Positions 43,608 through 55,550 of a stretch of 64,000 nucleotides of DNA are shown here, piece by piece. The notes beneath the pieces were generated by a model. The model did no database searches. It saw only the letters and a program-made list of their open reading frames with translations, and was not told the DNA's origin. Made by a program: the position numbers and the translations under genes. Location of the stretch: contig JALLLT010000076.1 of the NCBI GenBank assembly GCA_025266875.1, forward strand, positions 1-64,000, read 5' to 3'. The first letter of the stretch is position 1. Each line of letters starts with the position of its first letter. Source of the stretch: Fennellomyces sp. T-0311 (lineage: Eukaryota; Mucoromycota; Mucoromycetes; Mucorales; Lichtheimiaceae).

Positions 43608-45011
43608 TCACCTGCATGTGTACCATTTTGTTCTGACTTTTGTCTTTCCGCTTGCAGTCGCCTTTGTCTTCTTCGTATTTGTCGTAGACTTTGCTTTCTT
43701 CAAGCTTCCATTGTTCTTTGGCTTTTTCACTACCTTACCGCCTTTCACCCTTTCTGGCTCATCGGAATTGTTGACATCGTCACCTTGTTTACGCTTTGAT
43801 TTACGAGTGGTGTCGCCCGCTTTAGTGTTTTTGCCTTTGGATGCAGTCGGCGGCTCGGATGCAGTATCCGTGGGATGAGAATCGTCGCTGTCATTTCCCG
43901 TAGCACAGTTTTATGAAGAAGTATTGATCAGTTTGATGTATTCATCCTACGTATGGGCTTCCTTACCGTGTCAGTTTCGCACAACGACCTCGGCCTAGCC
44001 CGCGTCCTCGTCCTCGACTGTTCTCGCGACCTACACCTTTTCCTTTACTGACACTGTGGGAATCCTCTAGCACCTCATCTTCACTAGTATTGTCACTTGC
44101 ATCGCCATTTGCACTTGCATCGTCATTTTCACTTGCATAATCGTTTTCACTTACATCGTCACTTGTACACACATTATCACTTTCACGTGCATCGTCACTT
44201 GCACTCACACCATCACCTGGTTTCTGACTAGCAACGCGTCTTTGTCCACGTCTGATAACCTGCTTACCCTTTGGAGGGCGATTCTTTAGCAGAGGCGTGT
44301 CACCGTCTGATTCCTCATCGGTTGAATCATCACTATGGCTATAAAACACGTTTTTACTCGTGCTAGCAATATAACATTTAGATAGACATACTTGAGCACT
44401 TCCTCACCCGGAGGAGGCGATGGTGACATTTGCGCGCGTTTCGCTAGTTCGTCCTTGGCTCGCTGTGCCTTCTTCAGTGGACTCACATGATTGTTGTAAC
44501 CCTGATGGAGTGCATGTTTCACTATGAAACTGCCTTCGCAACAGGAAAGGTCAAGCTTGAGAACTTTCAGTGCTCGGCGTTCAAAGCGTTCGATGGCCTT
44601 TTCCAATGGCACCTCAGGAAGATCATTCCAGTTGGTGGTGTCGGGGAGTCCAGCTTCTTTAACTTTCTGAACAAGATATCCCTTAGCAGCTCGCATGAGA
44701 TGGATCGTAATATCGTCGCGTGTTGTTGCCACTTTCTCCTTTGGCACCTTGAATTCCTCCTCAAGGATTTGACTGATTACATCGTTGTTGATCACAGATG
44801 GCTTACTTATACGGTCTGTACATGGAGGTGTAGGATTTTTCTGAGGGAGTGTTTGAGTTGTAGCTGCTTTTAACGCTTCAACGGATTGCTTCAGCACGTC
44901 AACCGTTTGTTTGACTACGTCAACTGATTGCTTCAAATCCAATAGGTGCTGTAGGATTTCACGGCCAACATTTTCAGTCAAAGGCTCATCGCCTAGTAAT
45001 AGATTAGTCAA
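43608..45011 (-). CDS. CACTA-2 second gene: coiled-coil, RG- and Lys-rich TnpA-like protein (423 aa)
   Basis: Three exons on the minus strand, 45011-44392, 44338-43967 and 43887-43608, sum to 1,272 nt with no stop. Domains in order: N-terminal coiled coil with repeats of VDVVKQ/VDVLKQ (residues about 20-45); a central helical region (DDITIHLMRAAKGYLVQKV; LEKAIERFERRALKVLKLD); an acidic tandem-like stretch built from SDDAxE/END repeats; an RG-rich segment (GRENSRGRGRGLGRG); and a Lys-rich tail (KKPKNNGSLKKAKSTTNTKK). The RG and Lys tails suggest nucleic-acid binding. It starts 210 bp from the divergent transposase gene. TnpA-like role is inferred from position and domain style only. Confidence 0.8.
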
Positions 45012-45221
45012 ATCTGGTTGAAGTAATTGCCATTTTCCATACCTGCAGCGGAGGGAATTATCGTCATGGTTGCGGATTCTTTTTATCTTGACGAGAAAAA
45101 AAAACCGTGATCTTATGCTGCGCGTTCAACCTTGATTTTTTTTGCTAAAGTCACACTTTGAAGAACGCGTCGCGAAGTCCCCATAACCACAGTTCAACAC
45201 TCTCCCCAGCTCTCGACTACC

Positions 45222-48200
45222 ATGCCCTTCTGCAGTTTGTGTGGACTGGAAATACCTGACAATCTTGAACGCCACAAGAAATTTTGCTTTGCTCTCGATT
45301 CAGATGAATCTGATGACGAATTAGAAACATATACCTTGAGAAATCCAGGTATACAAAGTGAAACTACAAGCGCGATCCGTACAACCAACCTGCCTGGTAC
45401 ACTTGCCAGCGAAAGGAGCACCTTACGCGAAGACAGGGCGTCAATATTATCCCCTCCACTTGACTATGGTGGCCCTTATGAAACTACCTACGAACTTCGC
45501 CTTGACCCTGACCCTGATCCCGACCCCAAAGAGCTCAGCTACGATCTTTCGGTGTTTTTGGATCAGTATTTCGATAATGAAGAAGAGAACAGCGAGGAAG
45601 ACGAAGAAGATAGTGAACAAGAAGACGATACTTCCGCGACTCCTCCGCGAACGACTCCTCAGACAAAAGGGGGTATCAAAATCGTAGATAACCGAGATTT
45701 GCCTGCAATCAGCAACAAAACATTTTGGAACATACAGCTTGGCAATATTGTTCAGAAGCACAATTTGCCAAGGGAAGCACACGCTGACATGATCAACTTC
45801 TGTAATAGATGGCGAGAAAGCAATGATTTATGTAAGTCAACGATATAGAAAATATTTGACCAGTTTCTAACCGTATCATTTGAAGCCTTCGAATGTTTGG
45901 ATTCTGTGCATGTGGCAGACAAGCAAATGATTCGATCATTCCCGGTTAGCAGCCAAATGTTCGATATCTGCAAGAATGGATGTATGTTATTCGAGGACGA
46001 CGACCAGTGGAGGTGTGATCATTGCCCTGCACTTAGATTCAAGGATGAAGATGGAGAGCACCCCGTCGCCCAAATGAGATACCTTTCCATATCTGATCTG
46101 CTAGAATGCATGTTGGCGAACCCTGCACACCGCGAGATGTTCCGAGAAATGTACAATCGGAATGTTCAAGAAAGCCTTGTTGACTTTTTTGATGGCAGTG
46201 TCTTTACACAGTTCGAGCACTTGTTTAGCAATGAATTCGATGTCGCGCTTGCTCTTCACGTCGATGGCTTTACTCCATTTCGTTATGGCGGGAAATCTTC
46301 TATTTCCATGACAATGGTACACCTGGTTGTGTTAAACTTGCCTAAAGATGAAAGGTAAAGATGCAAAAGAATGCATCAAAAATAGTTTCTAACGTTACTC
46401 TGATTTAGATACAAACTTCGAAACATGCTACAAGTAGTGGTGATACCAGGCCCTACAAAACCGAAGAACATCCACTCTTTCTTATCGCCATTAATGGATG
46501 AATTGCGAAGCCTTGCGACAACGGGCATGATTCTGAAGGTGGATAATGAGGATGATATTACACTGCATGCACACCTCGTTCTGGCGTCAGGAGATATCCC
46601 TGGCGTCGCGGATCTCATTCACCATTCTGGTCATAATTCGGAATATGGCTGTCGGACTTGTCATATCAAGTCCGACTCCCTCATAAGCCCAAAAGGTCGA
46701 GGCAAAGGCAGGTATTATCCTGGTACGGGCGAGCCAAGCGAGGAGCGTACCGAGGCTGATTTCAAAGGAGAACGCCCAGTAAGTGTAAACCTTCAATATT
46801 TTCATGTAAATTTGCTAACCGAAAGTGGATAGCAGTATGGCATTGAGCAATGTAATCCATTTACCGAACTGCCAACCCATCACTCTCCATGCTTTTACGG
46901 TCTCGATGAACTTCACCTAATTGGTCAAAACCTATCAAGACAGATCTGGGGTATGCTCAAAGACGAATATCCCAACCCGGAGACACATACTCCATTTGCC
47001 TTGGATAAAGTACAGCGAGCAAAAATCGGAAAAGCACTAAAGTCATCGCATTTAATAATGCCACTGGGGTTGAACGGAGCCTTAGGAGGTATGCATATAT
47101 TAACCTAATAATTGAGCATGTTTAAATCTATTTTATACAGATATTTTCGCTCATCCAAAAAGCTCGAGGGGCATCGATTGGATTGACTTTTTACTCTACG
47201 CAGTGCCAACGATAGTAGTGGAAAGTTTGGAAAAGAACGGTTGTGAGTCTTTGGGACACTTGGCAAATCTAGTGAGTGCATGCAGCATAGCGTTATCTTG
47301 GGACATTTCGGTGTTACCAGAGCGTGAAGGAAAGGTTCGAATACCGAGTGACATGGAACGACTGGAAAGGTATAGTCATTGGCTACTGGTTCGGATTAAT
47401 TGACTAATATCATTATTCTATTAGCCAATTACAAGAATGGCATATATTTATGCAAGATGAAATGCCTAATAACCTGTACACAATCAACCAACATTACCTT
47501 CAACATCTACCGAAAATCATTGAAAGCCTTGGACCTTTGAGGTCAATCAGTGCACGTAGTATGGAACGCGCGATAGATATGTTAAAACATACTGCTGCTT
47601 TGATCTAAATTAACTTATGGCATATTCCCTATAACATACATAGGCGAAATAAAAAGCTATATCAAGTCGCGTGTCGCGCTGGGTGTCAATGCTTCCAATG
47701 CGTTGTTGAAGGTAGCAGCGTCACGATACTTCACACGTCGGTTCGATGATGATAAGCCAAACCCAAGATCAACATCTGACATTTACTATCTGGGGACTCA
47801 CGAAGACGATCCTGAATATTGGGGCCCTGGAATACGAGATGATGTGAATGTTGAGCAATATCGTGATTATAACTTACGGCTTTACCTCCAGCGGTACTGG
47901 GATCCTGTAACGAAAGCGCCAACTAAAAAGAAAAGGACATCGGCCGAAAAGGCTGCAGCTGCAATCGATCCAACACTTTTAAAAGTTGCTCCAAAACTTT
48001 TACTCAAGAACCAAGTCTATGACTCGCTAACACATCGGAATAATCGAAGCAAAAGGCTAACGCATTTTGTGACCGTAAACATTCCTGTGGATCTGAACGC
48101 CAAGAAACCCAAAGCAAAGGAACTTCTTGTGTTTCGTCGATTTTTCTGCGAGATTATACTTTTTTTTCATGCATACTTACAAAGGTAATGAGTATCAGTA

Positions 48201-48472
48201 TTTGAAGAGAATTGCGAGTGTATGTTAATGATTTAGGAACGACGAAAATGTTGTGTTTGTTAAACATAATTGAGGATGTATATCAAAATTCTGTTGGTGC
48301 GCCATACGGAATCGTGCGCCAAGGGTCAAGGTTGTACGTTACGGATGTTGAACATATCGAAGGGTTTGCAGGAATGATTAAGTCGCCATTTCATCCGCGC
48401 CGAGTATATTACATTTACCCTGGGATGGATATCGGAAAGTTGAAGCTTGGTAATGCGTATGATTCGTTGTAA
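45222..48472 (+). CDS. CACTA-2 transposase (Tnp2 type)
   Basis: ATG 45222, MPFCSLCGLEIPDNLERHKKF: an N-terminal C2HC finger (CSLC...HKKFC) like that of CACTA-1. An acidic region follows, then the conserved core: HVDGFTPFRYGGKSS, MVHLVVLNLP, VVIPGPTKPKN, SGHNSEYGCRTCHIKSDS, FYGLDELHLIGQN. Exons: 45222-45831, 45886-46354, 46409-46778, 46833-47098, 47141-47369, 47425-about 47600, about 47643-48186, about 48239-48472. The junction near 47600-47642 lacks a clear GT donor, and the last intron leaves phase uncertain, so a small defect near the C-terminus is possible. The C-terminal part (YGIVRQGSRLYVTDVEHIEGFAG) is otherwise open. Confidence 0.85.
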
Positions 48473-48834
48473 GCATCATTGTTAAGATACAATTTGTAAG
48501 ATATGCAGTAAGTAATAGCAGCTGGGTTTTATAAAAAGCTATAAACTCAACACGGACTAAAGTGAATTAAAGTGTTTCAATAAGCATCTTATTCCTTGCA
48601 TTTTTCATAACTAGCTTTGAATAGTTTAAAAAAGATATAAAACGAGCAAGATTCACTTAAATCAATTTAAACAGTTTTGAAACGTTTCAACAAGCTCGAC
48701 TTTATGGCATTTTGCTCAACTTTTTTTGCAACTAGTTTGCAATAGTTTAAAAATGATATAAAACGAAGAAAAGAAATTAAAATAGATTTAAATGGATATA
48801 AAATGTTTCAACAAGTTTCGTTCCCATAGTGATC

Positions 48835-50453
48835 TCAACCAATTACAAGCATACCGTCAGCAACAACGTAAACGTCGTCACCAGCAAGCGCAGCATAGAC
48901 GCCGAGTATATATGCGATTGTTAGTTGGAATGGCAACAACGGCATTGCGTTCAATGAGCATGACAGTTGAAACGTATGCATACGTTGGATCGCCACACCA
49001 CTTCCGGGCCGAACGACAAAACAAGAAGGCCAACTACCACTATTGGGCAGTTGAGCACCCCGGCCTTCAAGACGATGATAACCCAAGAGACAGCTACAAG
49101 GCTCACTACCGAATGAACAAGGCAACTTTTGAGTGGCTGGTAAACACTTTGTCATCTGATCCGTTATACCAGACCACTGCCATAAATGCAACGCCGGTGT
49201 ATATGCAAGTTGCCTGTGTACTATGGCGATATGCAAACACACATCTTGGGTACCGCGCATTCAAGAACTTTTTTGGCTTGTCCCAAGGATCGTACCGTAA
49301 CTTTACAAAAACTTTTGTGAAGGCCATGATCAATGTTCATGGTAGGTATATTCGCTGGCCTGCAACTGCACAAGAAGTCCAAGCAATTGCTGACGAATTT
49401 GCAAATGTACTGGTCCCAAGTGATCGGACTCGTATAGTCCAGAGACCGAGGTTGACCAACGTTATCGGGGCAATGGATGGCAAGCTGGTTGTTATTCATA
49501 AACCCGCCCACAGTAATGTCGCTTACATGGATCGCAAGAACCATAACTCGATGAACCTACTGGCCGTCTGTGATGCGGATACGCGCATCTTATATGCCTT
49601 TCCTGGAGAATCAGATAAAGTATATCATATTAGTATAAATGATATAAATATATCTTCACTAATTACTTTGTATAACTCTAGGCCGTGTTCATGATGCCAG
49701 AGTTTTTTCCAGAAGTTCGCTTGCAGAGGACCTCAAGAATAGACCTGAGGAAAAGTGTCCTAACGGATCTTATATCATTGCTGGTACGTACTAACATATT
49801 AATAGTGTATATTTATTTATATAGTATATTTATGTGTAGATTCTGCATATCCCCTTCGACCATATCTGATCACCCCATACGCAAAAGAAACCAGTGACCC
49901 GGCAGAGAAGCAATTCAATTTTATGCACTCATCGCAACGCATGCGAATTGAATGCACCTTCTCTGGCCTTGTTGCGCGATGGCGTTTCTTGAAGCATTAC
50001 CTGTACCAGCATTCCGAACTCGATCTTACGCTTACGATATATGTTTGCTGCATCTTACACAATATTAGTATCGACAGACCTGGCAACAATCTTCCTGTAA
50101 ATATCGACGATGTTGACCAGACACTTAATGATTCAAGTCGTGTGACAGTCCAACAAGTCGACGCCCACCGTAATCCTGAAGGCGAAAACTCTGACTCGAG
50201 CAGCAACAGTAACGTAGACGACGATGACGATGACAATGCGAGCACGAGCAGTGAATTGCAGCAGCAATTGCAAGAACAAGCCGGCGTATTCCAACCGATG
50301 CAAGAACGAGAGTTTGTAGGCAGTTTTGAATCGATATTAGAACAAGACTTTCCAGACTCTCTTTCCAGGGAGGAAGTAGCGGATCTGTTAAGGCGTGGTA
50401 AAATCCCGCGAGATAGGCTTAAGGATGATCTCGAGGCTCGACGACGTAGATAG
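48835..50453 (+). pseudogene. Harbinger copy 2 transposase
   Basis: Same protein as 27919-29869. Exons 48835-49614, 49682-49783 and 49840-50453. The CACTA element separates the first codons (43290-43299, where ATG has become ATA) from QLQAYRQQQRK. Catalytic blocks GAMDGKLVVIHKP, GRVHDARVF and RIECTFSGL are all present (Cys for Arg beside the Glu). The first intron donor reads ATAAAG instead of GTAAAG in copy 1, so splicing should fail. Thus copy 1 keeps the donor and copy 2 keeps the exon intact, and neither is functional alone. Confidence 0.9.
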
Positions 50454-50893
50454 TACACATATGTATACATACTTTATAATTAGCAAGATATAAAATATAA
50501 ATACTATTACTACAGTATCCAACAAGATGTAATTGGCATTATGCCGAGTAGCATTTGTATAGCAGGTAATCTGCATGAATTTAAAATGTTGTCACAATTC
50601 ACGTCATCAACTATTTGTTTTTTTTTTCTTTCAAGTTCTCCTACTTCCTTTCAAAAGTGCACACTTATTTCTGTCAAACGTACACACATATTTCTTGCTG
50701 TGTAGTCAGTCTGTACTCAGTATATGGGTAGAAGCTCTTTTACTTCATAATTATGCAATGACACTCTTCGAATGAAGTTACTGAATGCATCTTGACAACT
50801 CATCATGATCTCGTACAGCTACGTACTCATATAACTTCTTTTTTTATCATAGACATAGATACGGAAAGTATTTTAATGACAAAAAAAGCGCGT

Positions 50894-51997
50894 TTATTCA
50901 TCACTGTTATGCTCTTCTTCACCACCATCCCCATCAACTCGTCTTCTACCACTAAGTGCTGCAACTAAGGGAAGCATCCTTTCCTCTGAGGCAGCTTGGG
51001 CGCGGATCTTCTCCATCTCGATCCCCTTTACCATGTGCATTTGCTCCTGGAAGCGTCGTTCGTCAGCGGCCTCGCGCGCATCATCCAGCTGCTTCTCTTG
51101 CTCGGTTATCTTCATAAAGATTTCATCGAGCCTCATGAACAGCATTTCACTGGAGCGCTCATGGGATTCCAGTAGCTCTTCCCGAAAGGTCTTACGTCAC
51201 TGCGCCGGCCGTTCCTGTGCTTGTACTTCAGTCTCGTCGCCGTCTGTACGTCTTCGAACCAAAGGGCCTTGATGACCAGAGTCAACTGTAAACCTTGTCT
51301 CGACACCTGCACTACCACCAAGATACGCGAACATAGCATCATACCAGGGATATCTTTCCCCAGCAGGGCCACCACCAACACCAGTAGAACCTCCGTCACG
51401 AATTCTCTTGTATGTTGTTAGGAGCGATTCCCACTTCTTGCGAACTGATTCATTGGATCGGGATACAAAGGGGTTCTTCAAGTGGATCGCGGCGGCTATT
51501 CTTTCCCAAACCTTCCCCTTCGCCACTTTTCCTATGGCACTGACAAGCGCTCTTTCCTCTAATTGCTTCATCCGGATCAACTCGTTGATTTCTTGAAGCG
51601 TCCATGGATGTCGGTTTGTTCCGGAATCACTGTCGCTGTCAGAGTCGACGTCGCTGAATATGCTTTGCTCGATGTCATGCTGCGTCAAGCTCACCCATGA
51701 TTGCTGTGTCGGCAGTGTCAGATGGGGAGGAGGCACAGACGAGGAACTTTCCCCAGGCGAGTAGTGTGGATACTGACGATCCTGTTGAAGCGAGTTTGGT
51801 TCGTCCCAAGATCCATTGGCAGGATATGAAAGTGACATCGAATGGACCGAGTGCTGTTGGGGAACCACCAGCGAAACGACAGCATTGGTTGATGGGGCTC
51901 CTTGTTGAGAGGGTACCGGTGCAGAAGAACTCGATGAACCTTCACGGTTACCTTGAGAAGCAACGGGATAGACGTAGGGTATGAAGTTGTCGCGCAT
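50894..51997 (-). pseudogene. Harbinger copy 2 SANT/trihelix-like protein
   Basis: Same gene as 26211-27478 but without the MITE: from ATG 51997 the frame is open through the trihelix domain and MFAYLGGSAGVETRF to the shared TGA after ERPAQ (51197-51199; 266 aa). The coiled-coil part continues in frame to EEEHNSDE at 50894. Differences from copy 1 include Pro/Leu (CCG/CTG), Asn/Asp and Thr/Met (ACG/ATG), all transitions. If the TGA is the genuine end, this gene would be intact. Confidence 0.8.
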
Positions 51998-52298
51998 AGT
52001 AAGTAACGTAAAAATAATAATAACGTATGGTTTCTTTTATTTTTGGATCTTATTTATATTCTCTGACATCTGGAGCATCATCAATATATAGAATATGGTC
52101 TATATACCTCTTTTTCACGGCCAAACGGCTACTTTTGATCGATAACTGTTGACCTCTTGGATATCTTCACGAATTAGGAAATTTTGGTCGACCCAACGCC
52201 TCTCAAGCCATCCATTCGGATGACCAACAAATTAGGCTAGTCAATTTCTATTTTCGGACTTTCGTCCGGAAGAGTGTGGTGGTTGCTTGAGAACGACT

Positions 52299-54562
52299 TT
52301 AGAGGCACTGCTATCAATCAGTGTCTTTACTGGAATGGAATAGATATGAAAGATGGAATATAATGCGGTGGTATGAGATGAGGCGTTGCCATTATCAGTC
52401 TCATCCAATACTGCAACTGTATAGGTTTTTCTTCTACGGGCAGCTATAAGTTGGCGTTTCAAGAATGGCACTAATTGGATAAGTTGCCCGATGGTGATAT
52501 CAGCGGGTTGATTGAGAGTATCCCTTGCAATATCATATGGAGGTTTCGTAGGAGTTCGTTTTACTGGAGCGTTACTTAATCGGCCTTTACGTTTAGATTT
52601 GTCAATATTTTGCTTGGGTGTCATTTTTGTTTTCTTCAGTTTGGTCTGCTGTGGGTTCTCATTTTTCCTTGAAGGGACTTTCCTATATTTCGTTGGTGGT
52701 ATTTTGGTATTATTTGTCATTTTCAAAGAGGTTGTCGGTTGCTGTATCAAATTTTCTTCTGAGGAGGAATCTAAATTCATTTTTTCAAACTGATTACAGA
52801 ATTGGGTCCATTGTTTACCAATAGGTGCTTTTGCTAGGGCAGGCTGCGAAGTAGGAGTCTGTTCGTGTGTAAAACTGGTTTGTCCAAAAGTCGGCGAAGG
52901 AGGAGGAGGTGGAAGTGGAAGATTGTGTACTTCTTCCGTGTCTACACTCATGTTTGCAGGATCTGCGTCTGTGTTACCATGATGATGGTCTGGATCATTA
53001 GTTAAGTCTATAAAGGGTTCCCTGTTTTCAGTGGTTGGCTGAACTTGCTCGATTTTTCTTTTTTCGTCGCAATGGCAAGTCTGGGAAACTCACTCTCTTT
53101 TTCCCATCAACTTTTTGTACCCTGCCCGACTCATTACGTGGACGTAATTCACGAGTTGGGAAGAGTTCCTCGTTTTCGTTCTGATAATATTCTTCATCAA
53201 ATTCGTTGTCAAAATCGTTCTCGTAGTCGTTAAAATCGTCCTCGTCATTGTCATATTCGCTTTTTTCATTTTCGCTGACAGGTTCGTCTATCACATCATA
53301 ACGTTCGACTTCTAAAGGAACCACGAACTCATTTTCTTCAACTAGCGCGGCCAAAGTTCCTGATGGTGCATTGTTCCGAGCTGGAGGGGGTCCTCTATTA
53401 ACATTATTCGGGTAGTTCGAGCGTTGGCTATTTGGGCGATTCAAAGGCTGATTATTCTGGTAATTGTTTTGATAATTGTTCTGGAAGCGTGGAGGGTTAT
53501 TTTGCGCAGGAGGCTCATCATTTCTATTGTTGTTAGATGGAGGTTGCCTTGTTGATCATCGTTGCCTCTTGGTTCTCCGTTATAATGGTTGTAAGGCGGT
53601 CTGTTGTTGAAACGGCGTTGGTTGTTATTTCGGTTTCTATTACGGAATTCTCGAGCTTTTTGATTTTCTTCCTGAACTACTTTATGGATGATGGATTCCA
53701 GGTCAGAATTCTTTCGTTGAGGCGCAATTAGCTCCTCAATTGCAGCTAATTCATGTCTGAATAACTCAAGATTTTGTAGTTGTTGTGATAAGGCTGCTAT
53801 GGATGGTGATTCAAAACCTGATTTCGAAGGTGCGGAAGTACGAGCAGGTATATGAAGAGCTTGTAGTCTTGCTTGCTCAAGAGCTTCTTTAGATGGAGTA
53901 GATTGGTTATATCAGGCAGGAGGAATTCGTTCTTCTTCTTTCGCTGGAATGAAAGGATTGTCTTGTGGATACAACACAGTTCCACGATTACCTCTCCAAT
54001 ATCCGTTGGCACATGATTTATATTGGTCAAAGGTAATTGCGTTCTGGGCTTGGCAATGCTTAATGACTTCTGGCAAAAGTCCATTCTTAAACTGCATCTG
54101 GATTGAATATTCACCTTCTTTTCCGGTAACATCAGCTAGATCGGCTCCTTGGTAAATTCGTGCAAGGAAGGTACGTGGAGATTCATTTTCGCCTTGTTTA
54201 AGACGGAAGAACATGTCTTTATATTGCTCAATGATGTCTTCAGTGAGATACTCGGTTTTGAGCAATTTGATCAGAGTAGAATAACTAGCTTTAAGAGCAT
54301 GGTCATTCTTCGTTCTATTAAACAAGAAGAGTCGCGCGTTTTTTCTCAATTGCGCCATTAGTATATCAGCCTTACGGCTTTCATTGTTCGTGTTTGTGAT
54401 GGAAAAGTATGAGTCTAAAGTGTCTTTAAAATGACGGAAATCTTCTCCTTCATAACCACAGAATTTAATAAGCTTAGGTTTGAAGCAGGTGTTATTGGTG
54501 CTGACCAACACAGGTTGACCTGTGGTAAAATTGTCGCCCTTAGTGGAAGATTCACTGGTCAT
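52299..54562 (-). pseudogene. Ty3 element A gag and protease N-terminal part
   Basis: ATG 54562 (MTSESSTKGDNFTTGQPVLV). Gag matches element B (KLIKFCGYEGEDFRHFKDTL; FFRLKQGENESPRTFLARIYQG). A TGA after RIPPA (53912-53914) replaces Trp; a frameshift lies near 53545; a TGA after RASSANH follows (53028-53030). As in B there is no CCHC knuckle: the basic region is Asn/Arg-rich (FRNRNRNNNQRRFNNR). Downstream the segment ALYSIFHIYSIPVKTLIDSSAS is the protease active site with DSS in place of DSG. It stops at the Harbinger insertion. Confidence 0.9.
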
Positions 54563-54654
54563 TTTGATTTTCGGTTGGTTGATTTGCTGTTGTTTTTCCA
54601 GAGTGCGTCTTTGTCGCTTGTGTAACGGAATGTTGAGAGACTTTTCTTAACGAT

Positions 54655-54672
54655 CCCCTGTAGTGAGTACCA
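54655..54672 (-). other. Primer binding site of element A
   Basis: On the minus strand TGGTACTCACTACAGGGG, 2 nt from the LTR; one base differs from element B. Confidence 0.72.
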
Positions 54673-54674
54673 AA

Positions 54675-55546
54675 TGTTGTGGTGTAGTCGTGTTATGAAG
54701 CTACCACAAACTGTTGTTACTGTGACAAGAACTTATGGGGAAGTTGCTACTAAAATGTAAAAACGAAATTTAAAATATAAAAGAAAAGGGTTAGTTCGTT
54801 CTATAAAGTGTTAATATGTCATGCAGAAGTTCTCGATTGGGCTTATGTAATGCCAACTGCGATGTGGTTTTTAGTCCTAAGTGTTGAGAACAGCAGTTCC
54901 TCGGAACAAGCTTATGAGTCTCGGTAGGATATAAGAGTCTTAAAAAGGATAGTCCAGTGATCGGAACACAAGAAAAATAAACAATTGAAAACTAATTGTC
55001 AAAAAGTGAAAGAGAAAGAGAACTTGTTTTTATTGAAAAATCAGAATTTGGCTATTTATATGGTTTAACTAATGTAATGTCTAACTATGCATCGTAGCTA
55101 GTACATTGCAGAGTGAATTTGGATATCTTTTCATTGCCTGGCTAAGGGCATTGTTACTGTCTATATTGTGAAGTTACTTGTGAAGAGGTCGCGTAATTTT
55201 TAATGGCATTGCGTTACCATGGACGGTACGTTGTAATGGTGCACTGTGATCTGTTCTGCTCAACGGGGTGGTGTTTATTTTTACAAGCTAAATGTAAATT
55301 TGAAAGGATGGTTTTAAGTAAACTCTTGCCTAAGTATTAACCTTTTTTAGTCACTTGTTGAAGTCTTGTCAATGTGTATACTAGAATATCCAGTGCCTTA
55401 AGTACTGCTATTTATTGTTCATAACAATATATTTGAATCTTTTTTTTGTACTAATAGTTATATATATCCTTGATAACTTTGGAGAGGAAGCAAAGAAGAA
55501 AGTCAAGAGGGCTATTTTCCCATGCCGTTCAAAAAGTGGCGCCACA
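54675..55546 (-). repeat. Ty3 element A, 5' LTR (872 bp)
   Basis: Pairs with 22811-23685; TG...CA ends; CTAG duplication at 55547-55550. Confidence 0.93.
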
Positions 55547-55550
55547 CTAG

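Larger units (their letters stand above)
43300..48831 (+). mobile_element. Complete CACTA element (5,532 bp)
   Basis: Ends are CACTATGGAAACGAAA and the complement of TTTCGTTCCCATAGTG (one mismatch); duplication ATC (43297-43299 and 48832-48834). It lies 8-9 nt into the transposase ORF of Harbinger copy 2. Two divergent genes: a TnpA-like gene (43608-45011, minus) and a Tnp2-like transposase (45222-48472, plus). The right 350 bp carry repeated subterminal blocks (AGTTTAAAAA, GATATAAAACGA, GTTTCAACAAG). Canonical family ends and duplication are preserved. Confidence 0.96.
42857..52298 (+). mobile_element. PIF/Harbinger copy 2 (3,907 bp plus a nested CACTA element)
   Basis: Opposite orientation to copy 1. 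Duplication TTA (42854-42856 and 52299-52301) and the same AGTCGTTCTCAAGCA inverted repeats. Inserted in the protease of element A; removal restores IDSSAS then KTCMSKK. It contains the CACTA element 43300-48831 with a 3-bp duplication. Net length equals copy 1 to the base. Confidence 0.95.
22811..55546 (-). mobile_element. Ty3-type LTR retrotransposon A (outer container, about 9.66 kb without insertions)
   Basis: The two LTRs (22811-23685 and 54675-55546) are closely similar, start TG and end CA, and are flanked by CTAG (22807-22810 and 55547-55550). Coding runs on the minus strand: gag and protease at 54562-52299 and 42856-42146, RT and RNase H at 32917-31278, integrase at 31077-30303 and 25909-25362, then ORF3 and ORF4. 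Three later elements interrupt it at 25910-30302, 32918-42145 and 42857-52298. At each breakpoint removing the insert plus one target duplication restores the expected frame. Several nonsense mutations make it dead. Confidence 0.95.
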
